A DNA stretch of 52,440 nucleotides from Phoronis australis (Eukaryota > Phoronida > Phoronidae). This document shows positions 12,016 to 21,615 of the stretch, one piece after another. The notes beneath the pieces were generated by a model. That model was not told the DNA's origin and made no database searches. It was given only the letters and a program-made list of their open reading frames with translations. Location: the NCBI GenBank assembly GCA_002633005.1, contig NMRA01001033.1, forward strand, positions 2,938-55,377. The letters run 5' to 3'. Each line of letters opens with the position of its first letter. The stretch's first letter is position 1. The translations under genes were made by a program, and so were the position numbers.

Positions 12016-12204
12016 TTAATCTAAAATAGCTGACCTATCCCCCTCAGATCTCATATGAATTTGCTGGAAAGCATGTTCCGTGATTGCTGATTCGTGGTAA
12101 GTAGATTCTAATGACCGTTGTTGACTACGAGTGAAGGGTCGGGACGATTCAGGCTCGAGATCCTCACGTCTTTGAGTAGCCATATGAGAAGAATGCTTAC
12201 ACAA
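12016..12204 (-). pseudogene. Candidate ORF1/gag-like fragment, copy 1
   Basis: 62 codons including MATQRREDLEPESSRPFTRS, conserved in the other copy (36653-36928) with few changes. It lies several kilobases upstream of the RT on the same strand, where a first ORF of the retroelement is expected. No zinc knuckle or known gag motif is visible, so the label is inference. In this copy a 44-bp palindrome (12209-12252) interrupts the upstream extension that is open in the other copy. Confidence 0.35.
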
Positions 12205-12208
12205 TGCA

Positions 12209-12252
12209 TCTCTTAATAGTAATGTATTTTTAAATACATTACTATTAAGAGA
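12209..12252. repeat. Perfect 21-bp-arm palindrome unique to copy 1
   Basis: TCTCTTAATAGTAATGTATTT is followed by tt and its exact reverse complement. The matching place in copy 2 (36845-36868) has only the left arm and then continues with unrelated bases. This is the pattern left by an inverted template switch during replication, or by deletion of one arm in the other copy. Confidence 0.85.
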
Positions 12253-12594
12253 TTAAAACGAACGACTTGGTTTTCCAGGGACATCGTTGAACAAACTCTC
12301 TAAAAAGTCGACCATTTCAAACCTTTTTCATTTGGAGAAGTCTTGTGTTGACTAATATGTAAAGAGGGCTGTTACGAAATGCAAGCGGTCTTGAAAATCT
12401 AGTCGTAAGCGCCTTCTGGCAGGTCGTGAAGTTGGTGCTGAAAATTTGCCATGACAGAAAGTGCTTTAGTTGATATTTAGAACACTATTTTTTAAAATAT
12501 GTCAATGTACTGTTGTTAAATCTTGTGACACTGCATGGAAAACAAACCAACAGCAAAACCCAACAAGGATGTGAGGAGGTCACGTGAGATAGAT

Positions 12595-12745
12595 AGCATC
12601 ACCACAACATTAGCCTCGAGTGGCAAATACAACCGTGTAATAACCCATTAAGTTATCTCGCTAGTGAGATAACATTTTGGCGGGAAACCGAGGCCGGATT
12701 CGAATCCGGGGATGCTTTCAGTAGAGACTAGGTGTACTAGCCTAA
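12595..12745 (-). mobile_element. tRNA-headed SINE, copy A
   Basis: On the minus strand, a tRNA-like head with a perfect B-box (GGATTCGAATCC, in 12695-12712) is followed by a body with gttatctcactagcgagata and gggttattacacggttgtat. The body matches 28808-28900 on the plus strand. Heads differ between the two copies. The B-box is convincing, the A-box less so. The SINE abuts the end of the duplicated unit. Confidence 0.6.
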
Positions 12746-13099
12746 ACTTGCGCATGAAATCTTCGCTCATGGAACGGATATGGGAAGGATTGTAGGTGTT
12801 GAAATGGCGGGGGCTATAATAAAGTTAGTATTGAGTGAAGAGCTAAGTGACAACTCAGAAGTTTTAATATTGTGTTCATTGTGTGAGAGTTCTCTAGCAG
12901 ATACGACAGTTGTGACTGGTCTGAGGTCTAACGAAGGAGCCAGAATAGAGGGGTTTGTGGAGAATGTTGTACCGTTGTACTCACCGGGTCAATTCCAGAG
13001 CCACTTCTGTATGACAGTTTCTGTTTTTGAGGTACGTCTTATCGACTCGCCCTTTGTAGAGTGCGGCTTTCTCTAGCCGAAAATTTCGTGAAATAGTTT

Positions 13100-14135
13100 C
13101 TTTAGAGTTAGACTTTTAGAGTTATAGAGTCATTTGTTCTACATTTCTGGTAACACCGGCATCTCCATTCTGCGCTACGACTTCAGTGAAAGTCAGAAGG
13201 GAAAAGACATCTGTGACAGGAAAATCGCACCCTTGAAGTCCCATGCCAAGTACTTCGTCAATGAAGGCAACAACGTTCAAAATGCAGTCGACCTGAAACA
13301 TGCGCTAGAGTCTAGAGGAGGTGTCAAAGGCTGTTAGGTGTCATCCTGTAGTGTGAATGCCCCAAAGATCCTTCCCACAGTATTCCAGGGATAAGTTTGC
13401 TGACAAATTTTGAGTATTCCGTAGATGGCATTCGAGCATGGAAGGCCCACAGAATAGGGGAGGGAAAACTTGTCATCAACAAGTCATGTAAACTCATTGC
13501 CTCTGAAAAGTCTTGACCTTGCAACACTCGAGTGTTTTACAACTCCAAGGATTGAATGGGGGCTGGTATCCCGTGAACGTCAAACGAAGCTCACATGCAC
13601 ACAATATGGGTGCTCGAAATCTTTTCCTACAGATGCTGAGCTAAATGAGCACTTGGATGTTGGTGCTCATTCATCATACCTTCAGAACGAGACTCAGTTT
13701 AACGACATTTCAAGACAATCTGAGATTTTATCTACTACTACAGCTGTATCATCACCTGAGTTGTCTGCCGTTTACGTTGTTGATCAAGTCGCCGCAAGAT
13801 TGGGCCCTGAAAAGTACTAGAAAAGTGGTCCGCTTCTCTAAGAAGGTAACGACTTAACCCAGTGATATATTTTCTGAGGGTGAACAGTCAGGCAGAAAAC
13901 AACAACCAGCTGAGGTTGTAAAAATGACGCGAAAAGCCAGGAATAAGCAAAGAAATGTTTTTACCTCTGAAGAGTGGCTGTCAGAGTAGCAGATTGCTGG
14001 ATTTTTTCTCGTATGGTTGGCGCGTCTCGAATCGGAAATATTCAGAATATTGAAGATGCTGATGCTGCTGCTGCCCACGAGTTTGCCTCTATGAATGAGT
14101 TGGAGCTTGAAGTCATGAATGAGTTATCATCATAA
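13100..14135 (+). pseudogene. Decayed gene with C2H2 finger (transposase-like multicopy family)
   Basis: Fragments in different frames line up in the order of a multicopy invertebrate protein family that I recall only as uncharacterised: FSESQKGKDICDR and FVNEGNNVQNAVDLKHAL (13165-13320), NFEYSVDGIRAWKAHRIGEG (13400-13465), a classical C2H2 finger C-x4-C-x12-H-x5-H (13596-13665), and a tail with EEWL, QIAGFFSRM and a run of Ala (13970-14130). Frameshifts and in-frame stops between the blocks show it is broken. The GKDICDR block is where this family resembles the last acidic motif of a DDE nuclease, which is inference. An open frame at 12780-13076 just upstream may be more of the same gene but I do not recognise it. 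Confidence 0.6.
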
Positions 14136-14139
14136 ACCG

Positions 14140-16290
14140 TAGGAAATTATGAACATGTTTTAGTTGTTGTCTATTCTTACGGTATTGTTGTGGTCATCAT
14201 TATCGTAGCTAGGGGACTGGGGTCCACCTTGGGCGAAATTGGAAAAAAAGGAAGATGACGCAAGTTAGGGGCTTCCATGGGGGAGAGATTTGAGTGGTGA
14301 CCATTTGGGGAAAATAATCCAAGCCACTGATGGTCAACATTGAAATCTTCTCTCACTTTTTACTATCGTTTTTTGTTTTATGTTCAGTTTGAGACTCGTA
14401 AAGCATACTTTTTACATGATTGAATCTATTGAAACTACTGAGATTTTTAAAGGAGTGGTTATCTAGTTTTGAGAAAGTCTATCTTAGACATGTGTACTGA
14501 GCAAAATAAAAAGACTTTGTGTTTCAGTAGCTCTTGTTTTCTTCAAACAAAATGCAGTTTTTTGAAATGTTGTGTAGAAATGCATCATACACTAAACCTA
14601 GCATACCTTCAAGAAACTGTGGTTTTGAGTACGCCACATGAACGGAATTTACATATTGTGAGACTTTTAGCTGGTAAGTCGCAACAACACCCAATTGCTT
14701 AAATATTGGTTTGGAAAGCCGGTATCTTGGATATCACTGAAAGTATTATGTTTTCAATCGTAAATTGCCGTACCTGTTATTTTTCTGAAATTACAAATTC
14801 CACTGGCGCACTGCCACCATGCTCGGTCGCTCTTGAGTAGTACAAGAAGCATTGCGTGACATTTTGTATGTCCAATAACACGACACTTCTGCTCGTATCC
14901 ACCGTCCTCTTTTCACGTGTGATCTCGAAGATCTTGATTAGTTTTAGTATGAACTTTGCTAATAGTTTTAGAGGACTTTTTCATGCGCATATACAGGGAT
15001 TTGTCCAGGAGGTCTGAAAATGGACTAGCATGCACTGCAGGCAATGCGTGGAATTCTTAGTCAGTTACGTTGTTTGAAAACTGGCCAAGCAATGGGTAAT
15101 GGACACCCTTAATAAGAATAAAACCTGCTTTTCTGAAATATGAGAAGGTGATGGGGTTGTATTATTTTAACTCATAAGTACATTAAAATTGAATTTTTTG
15201 ATTTCTGTAATCCTATAACAAATTTTTATTTTTGCACCAGCAAAACTGAAAATCCGCGAAGAAAAAATCTCTCATACAGCTACCCATGATCTCCTTCGTC
15301 ACTACTGTAGCAAAACGAATGATATTTGTTCTATTTGGCATCTTGTTCGATAGGTAATTGCATAATCGAGTAGCGCCTCCTAGAGTCTTTTAATCAAATT
15401 GACAGTCACAGATTCGCAGAAAAGTGTGTGAGTTATGTAAAAAACTGACAGCACAAAAACTATGAAAGAGACAGGATTTTTTATTCTTGCGTTGGGTTGA
15501 ACAAAGACAGCAGTAATAGATGTACGTTAACTCATGTTCCAAAAGAATCCGTTATAGATTTGGGAGAGCGATAAAAATGCGTAAAAATGGCCTTAATAAT
15601 AAGAAGTGAAAATGATATATTTGTAGACTAAAATGGGAGGACATAAAAAATCAAAAAATCCATCCGAACTAGTTTTTCTTGTACGTTATTCTTTCTTCTT
15701 TCTGCTATATAGTTATTTTTTTCTATAGCGTGAAGCGATAATGTGTTGTTGCTGACAAAAATTCACCTACTTCCAAGTACTATTATTTGCTATTTTCGGA
15801 AAAAGTACAAAGTGGTCGTAAAAAGGGTTAAAAAAACTCGGAAACTATTAAAAATTCAGGCTCAGGTTTCTTTTGACAACGCCAGCTGATAAGCTAAGTT
15901 TCAAAAAAATTGGTGATTCTGCATATGTAGCCCACCATCTGGTTTTTATATGGAATTGCTCTTAAGACCTGATGCTTTACGATATTCCTCGGGACCGATG
16001 TAACCCAGACCTGATATTTTCCTGTTCCACTGTTCCCCGTGTAGATGTTCCCTAGGCGCCATGATATATGCCTGTACCCAGCTATTGCAGCTAAACGGGT
16101 AGATGCGAAATTGTGCTCTATACTTTTGAATTGTTTCAGAAATGCTCACTGCTATACTAAGCGTCCCCCTTCAAGTTTCGAGGATTTCCAATTAAGCGTT
16201 AGGTTCAGGCTAGCGCCCATCATAGCGCACTACAAACGACCGCACGTGGTTTGAAATTGACACGCGAATCACTCTCATTTTGCACATCAA
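14140..16290. other. No gene seen
   Basis: AT-rich sequence with small open frames only (77 codons at 14469, 67 codons at 15946 minus). None has recognisable motifs or splice-bounded limits that I trust. Confidence 0.4.
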
Positions 16291-16296
16291 GTTCAG

Positions 16297-16455
16297 CAGT
16301 GGCGGACCTAGAGGGGGACCAAGGCGGCCAACGCCCCCCTAAAATTCTCCCTGATTCCATGTGGCAGTTGGAGGTGCGAATGTCTGACTGGAAAAATCCT
16401 GGCTAATACCCTGCCGTGCCCCCCCCCCCAAATTAAAATTCTGGATCCGCCCCTG
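16297..16455. mobile_element. CAGKGGCGG-type MITE, 5-bp TSD TTCAG
   Basis: A 159-bp element: CAGTGGCGGACCTAGA at the left and ttctggatccgcccctg at the right (reverse complement CAGGGGCGGATCCAGAA). TTCAG occurs at 16292-16296 and 16456-16460. Same family as 7037-7203 and 37192-37913. Confidence 0.78.
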
Positions 16456-16460
16456 TTCAG

Positions 16461-18519
16461 TCTTCAAAGAAAACGTCTTCTCAATATGTAAAAGCCAACC
16501 CCGGTTTTGTTTTATACCTCCGAAAGAAGGTAGGACTAGTGACCTGGTCGTTTTGGTACAGACCTATTTTTCCAATACATGGAAGGTATTAAGGAGCAAA
16601 CTTGAATTACCCGATGAAAACTGCACGGATTCGGCAATTATTTCGAGGCTTTTCATTTCATGGAAAATTAATTGTTGAGTACTTAAACAGTATAAGTCCA
16701 GCATTTTTGTTGTGAATTTTGAACTAATTTGTACCCGCGCATCCGCTTACGTCATTCGACTAGGTCAACATTTCAGGGATTTTTTCCACAGGATGTTTTT
16801 CAAACGTCAAGTTAAGTTTGGGATGTGAATAAACAATGGAGGAAGTTTGCACTCAGAGCTAGTTTGGACCTTCAATGGCATTGATGACAGTCATATAGCA
16901 GGTAAGACCTAGCAAAATCGCTGATACTTTTTCAACGAATATTTTCTCACTTTTCACATTGCAAACTTAGCTACTCGAATGCACACGTCGGTTAGAGAGC
17001 ACTGATTCAACTTCCACGTCGGCAACAGCCTTTGAATGTCGGTTGTTTAGAACAGTGACGCTGTACATGCAGGTAAGAACTCAATTTTGCGACCTGAAAT
17101 TTGTATTTAACGTTGCAGGGAAGAACATAATATAAACGTTTTTTCGTTGGTCTAAAAAAGTTATTGTAGCGCGTAAAAATGGCGGGAAAATTTTGCACCT
17201 GGCATTTATGAATGCGAGCTGAATTTTGAAAATGCGACCTGAGATTTTGGGTAGGTCTTAAAATGCCACCTGGCGATTTTCATAGCGTCGAGCCCTGAGA
17301 AGTAGGAAGTGGAAAACAAAAACTATGCTAGAGTGCAGCATGTAAACGACGTTTCGATATTAATGAAAAGTCATCCTCATGTACAATTGTTAACAGAGAA
17401 CAAAATGTCGTAACAAAATTTAGATTAATATTGAAACGTCGTTCTCAAAGATGTTTTGGCCAAATTTCATGAAATTTCACTAAAACATCTAGTTACAGAA
17501 ACTGTCACCAGGAGGCTAGCATTACTCAAAGTATTTAAAAACTGACGTCGACTGATTTGATCACCATAGAGATGCCTTTAGTCAGGCACCGTAAAATAAG
17601 CAATGGTATGACTTTTCTATCGGATATTGCATGAAAACAAACAAAAAGCCCATTTATTTTATTAGTTTATTTTCTTAGTGGGACAGCAAACTGAAAAATA
17701 TTGGAAATCACCAGCACCTAGCAATCCGGCTCCTAGAGCAACTGAAAAATGGCTAAAAATAAAATACACAAAATTCTGCAAAATTTACTGAATTTTGGCA
17801 CTCCATTGAAGGTTAATGGAAAATCCTCTGAAAATTCAAAGACTGTCTTCTGATAGAGAGGTTCAATGCATAAAGATTATAAAGATTTTTTTCTTTACGT
17901 TCTTTGACATCTTTTTAAAACAACTTCACTAACTGAATCTTTGTGAACCAAAAGTTGGCCGTTTTATGTCAAAATATTCATGAAGCTCTGACTTAAAAAA
18001 TAATGGCCCTGAAAAATTCAAATAAACATTTTGAACATATCCCACCAGGATGTATGTTACACACAATATTTTCTAAATCTGAGTCAGTGATCTTGTCGTG
18101 GAATAACAGTTAAGATCACTACTTGGAACGGACTGAAGACAAAACTTAGCTTCATCTTAAACTTAGCTTAAGCTTTGTCTTAGCTAAGAAAATTTTTCTT
18201 GGGACGGGCCCTTGGTCTTGTTTATTGCGTGGTATTTTGTGTGCCGAGTACCACCGCAAGCAATAGTGAAATTTCAGGTTTTTGCATGCCTAGAAAACTC
18301 TTCTAGTATGACTGAGGAACTAACAGAGGCCAGCTTTCCAACTTATTTAAAAAATCACGTTTCATATCGGAACACAGGTTTCTATCCAATAAGTTTACAC
18401 CTGGACTCAAGAAAGTATGAACGCGATTGGGTTGGAATTAAGTAAAACTTACCGTTTGTATTAAGAGTAATGATTTAAAAATCCTTTCACGTCTACGTAT
18501 GGTGCAGGATACGATTGCT
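16461..18519. other. Mostly non-coding; one diverged fold-back at 17345-17443
   Basis: An inverted repeat of about 20 bases (aacgacgtttcgatattaat and its near reverse complement) brackets 17345-17443; its left half resembles 1575-1600 and 33885-33910. A plus-strand open frame at 18212-18445 (77 codons) follows a short cluster of aagcttagc words and is not recognisable. Nothing else seen. Confidence 0.4.
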
Positions 18520-18615
18520 TCAATTGCAGCTGAGAGTAGAGCCATTTTGAGACTGCTGGGCTAGCTCTTTTTCGTAGCCTGGGTCTATGATTCTTATTAA
18601 GATTAGGACCAATTC
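18520..18615 (-). CDS. Candidate terminal exon of minus-strand gene
   Basis: Follows an acceptor-like sequence (ctttctgacacag) and is open in phase 0 for 31 codons, ending in TGA at 18520-18522. The peptide includes DPGYEKELAQQSQNG. It would follow the candidate exon at 18719-18784 in the same phase. No polyadenylation signal close behind was recognised. Speculative: short open stretches are common by chance here. Confidence 0.22.
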   Translation of the reverse strand, partial: ELVLILIRIIDPGYEKELAQQSQNGSTLSCN

Positions 18616-18718
18616 CTGTGTCAGAAAGGATTATTATCACGAAAAAGGGATACTGCAAAGACTAGGATTATGGCAAAAGGTATACATAGGCTTTTCTCAA
18701 AATTTATGCATAACTCAC

Positions 18719-18784
18719 ATTCCAATCCCAGAAAGAGGCTAGTACTGACCAGTCTACAGGAAGCTGTCTGTTTACAGTGAATCT
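18719..18784 (-). CDS. Candidate internal exon (22 codons)
   Basis: Bounded by ttatgtag on the acceptor side and GTGAGT (plus 18713-18718) on the donor side. It is 66 bases and phase 0 at both ends, matching the exon at 19621-20040. The peptide ends QLPVDWSVLASFWDWN, which recalls the Trp-containing helix of death domains (DW..LA), but the segment is too short to claim that fold. Confidence 0.25.
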
Positions 18785-19620
18785 CTACATAAATAATTGC
18801 AAACTGCTGTGTCTCTTGTTGCACAAATAACCAAAGAAGAAACAAAGCAATGTCATTTCATCAATATCTTACTGACTAAGAATTAATAAGACAGTGGTTC
18901 GTGAAGATTTGCAGATACAATGGGCCAACTTTGCAAGTAAATCATGACACAATCTGATATCTTCTCTAGTCGACTTTACTCTTTAGTGTATCACCAGTGG
19001 CCGTGATGCTTGAATAGCTAGTAACTTTCATTTCCTAGTACCACTTTTAAATTAATAATTTCTGGAATTTAAAGAAAGTGACAAACTTTGAATGTTTCAC
19101 AAACTCAATCTCAAAAACCGAGACTTAATTCACAGAGACTGCTTGAGTTGTCAGGCTGGGCTGAAGACAGTCATATAGATTTGTATATATTATAAAAAAG
19201 TGCAAGCGACACCCATACCCTCTCAAGTTCATGAATGAATCATTTCACAGTAAAGCAAGCAGTCATGCAATGATGCAAACACTGGTGTAACCCCTGACTT
19301 TCATAATTTTTAAACACTTAAAACCGTTTTGAATCTGAAAAGTTCAATTTCATGTTAACCTATTAGATATTCTTTTTAGTACACGAATGTATATGTATGG
19401 ATAGTATGTAACCACTTGCTGTATTGCAAGTTATACCGAGGTATATTAGCAGAGTTGGCAGACCTGGGTGTATTAATTATAGTCGCCTTCAGGAACTTTT
19501 CGTTTTTCTGTAGCTTTATATAAGGATTGTTGGAGCAAAATTTGTCAGAACGTTTCAATTGTTCAGTAGCAACAGAAAGGTGGAAAATATTAACCTGGGC
19601 AAATTTACAGCCAAACTCAC

Positions 19621-20040
19621 TCTGGTGAATGGTGACAAACTCAAAATGTTCTTCACAGCCTTAAAACCGTAGTTGGATATTGCTTCACATGGCTCAGTGA
19701 CATTTGTATCGTCACTGTAGACAGGCTCAATATACGATGTAGCTATACTAAACTGACTATCGTCACTGTAGACAGGCTCAATATACGATGTAGCTATACT
19801 AAACTGACTATCGTCACTGTAGACAGACTCAATATACGATTTAGCTATACTAAACTGACTATCGTCACTGTAGACAGGCTCAATATACGATGTAGCTATA
19901 CTAAACTGACTATCGTTACTGTAGACAGACTCAATATACGATGTAGCTATACTAAACTGACTATCGTCACTGTAGACAGGCTCAATATACGATATAGCTA
20001 TACTAAACTGACTTACTAGACCAAGGGGGCAGTGTGATGG
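19621..20040 (-). CDS. Candidate exon encoding six 17-residue repeats
   Basis: Bounded by an acceptor-like sequence (attttatcag, plus 20041-20050) and a donor GTGAGT (plus 19615-19620). It is 420 bases, 140 codons, open throughout in phase 0: nine residues, six copies of SQFSIATSYIEPVYSDD, then 29 residues beginning TNVTEPCEA and ending LSPFTR. Each repeat has two Tyr in acidic or Pro context (YIEP, VYSDD), like tandem SH2-docking motifs. The units differ at five bases, all amino-acid changing and none creating a stop. Against it: no upstream exon could be fixed, and a 51-bp minisatellite open by chance is possible. A 45-codon splice-bounded open segment lies at 20860-20997 on the same strand. 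Confidence 0.42.
19708..20013. repeat. Minisatellite, six copies of a 51-bp unit
   Basis: Units start at 19708, 19759, 19810, 19861, 19912 and 19963; all are exactly 51 bases. Units 1, 2 and 4 are identical; units 3, 5 and 6 differ by one or two bases. The high identity indicates recent expansion or homogenisation. The length is a multiple of three. Confidence 0.97.
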
Positions 20041-21260
20041 CTGATAAAATATTTTTAATTAATAAGATACTCAGTGATAAGGGTTCAAAACTGAAAATCA
20101 CTCCATTTCAGAGGAAACAAGAAAAAGGTAATAAATAGCCAGTTTGAGAATACATGAGGAGAGCTATTAGGCATATCAAGGACAATTAATCACTTGTGTA
20201 TACACTTCAATTTCCTTGAACAATACTGGCTCAGTAAATCAATTGTGGACAGTTGCATGTTTTAAGCAAACTTCAGAGGCCCTATTGTAAATGACTGATA
20301 CCATACTTATGGTTTTCCAACAAATGACAAGACCTATCCAGTATAATATTACAACTCTGTCAATTTATTTTTATCAGCATATTAGAATGTACATTCGGCT
20401 CATAAGAGTGACTACACCTCGATCTTGATGGCCATGTTAGTTTTCAACCAGGATAACTTTGGTCAGGGCCAGTGACAACATCACTATCAAATACGTCCAA
20501 GTCTGTTTCCAGGGTAATCAAGCAAGAGATAGAAATTGAAGAAAAAATGACCCACCTTGTGCTTCAGGTGTTAAATAATATTAATGTCTTAGTTTACGGT
20601 TTTTAAACTATCCAGATATAAAGAACAACAAGGGACCAGTGTGGATTGGTTGAAAACACGAGTAAGTGAAACATCATGTTCAATACTTGTCCCAAACAAT
20701 TGAATCGATGACTGACGAAATAATCTAATGAATTTACAAATAAAACTGACACCACTAAATGTTTTCACCATAATTAAACCAGTAGTCTCACCACTCATTG
20801 TTATCTTTGAATTCTTCTTGGGAAACAAAAAATCCAATGAAATAGACTATGTAGTGTTACTATGCCTGACCAGCTGACAGCTCAACAACAACTGAATAAT
20901 GTTTTTGCAGCCTGTAAAAGTGTTCACTTCTTAATGAAGTTATGTAACTTTCACTGGAGTACTTGTACCCTTTGGGCAGATAATTCTTGCCAGATGACTA
21001 TGAAGACTTTTTACAATAAGATTCCACAAAGCTAAATGTAACATGTATGTTTGGAACAAGTGTAAGGTTACGATCAGCCAACGCAGGGGAGGCTGCATGA
21101 AGCAGTTTATCAGTATAAGCCTCGCTTTGGATTTCCTCTTAATATTCATGGAGTGATATTAAGAAAGGTCTATTAAACGTAGAACGAGTGATCGCAGATA
21201 CGATAACACTGAATGTGAAGAAAGCCCACTGAACGCTTCAGCCACAAAACTGCTCAGCAC
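20041..21260. other. Probably intronic or intergenic
   Basis: No gene can be fixed. On the minus strand 20860-20997 is open for 45 codons after an acceptor-like cttcatag (peptide with KGYKYSSESYITS). Also minus, near 20425-20515, a short open run reads LETDLDVFDSDVVTGPDQSY. Either could be an exon of the repeat-containing gene at 19621, but the phases do not settle it. Confidence 0.25.
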
Positions 21261-21615
21261 AACGACAGAATTTCCAAAGCTTTTGCACATGAAAAAAATT
21301 TGGTTACCACGGTGTTGGCGGTGTTGTTGTCACAAGAAGCGAACTCGTTGTCATTGGCAGTCTTGTCTCTTTGTAGCAGCGTCAGCGTCAGTGTGATTGA
21401 TTTGCTGACGGGATCTTCGCTGTTGTTGTCAATGCAATGATCTCAAGCATATGACCAACGGCTTTTTATCAAATTTAAGGTAATAGGGAGGCTGAGTTAT
21501 AAGACCAGTTGCTATTTTCTTCTTTTTCTGCCAATAGGCCTATGCCATTACCTGCACTATGAAAATTATTAAAGTCTTGACTGGCAAAAACCAATCCATG
21601 CAAATGTTGAATTAA
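21261..21615. repeat. 355-bp duplicated segment, copy A
   Basis: Begins aacgacagaatttccaaagc and ends gcaaatgttgaattaa. It matches 25485-25842 in the same orientation over its whole length with scattered differences. No reading frame is conserved between the copies. No target duplication or terminal repeats found. Confidence 0.88.

Larger units (their letters stand above)
10557..12600. repeat. Duplicated unit, copy 1, right segment
   Basis: Resumes the unit interrupted at 2343 and matches 34495-37190, and on to about 37925 once inserted elements are removed. It is mostly non-coding. Two positions are empty sites for insertions in the other copy: gtcacgagg near 11861-11869 (empty for 35752-36498) and gatag at 12588-12592 (empty for 37192-37913). 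Homology between copies stops near 12600. Confidence 0.8.

Noticed and set aside
18719-18784. A death-domain call for the DWSVLASFWDW peptide
   Set aside because: Only 22 residues resemble one helix; the rest of the domain could not be found downstream, so it is kept as an unnamed candidate exon.
19708-20013. Could the six regular repeats be a CRISPR array?
   Set aside because: Units are head-to-tail identical 51-mers without spacers, in an animal genome; it is a minisatellite.
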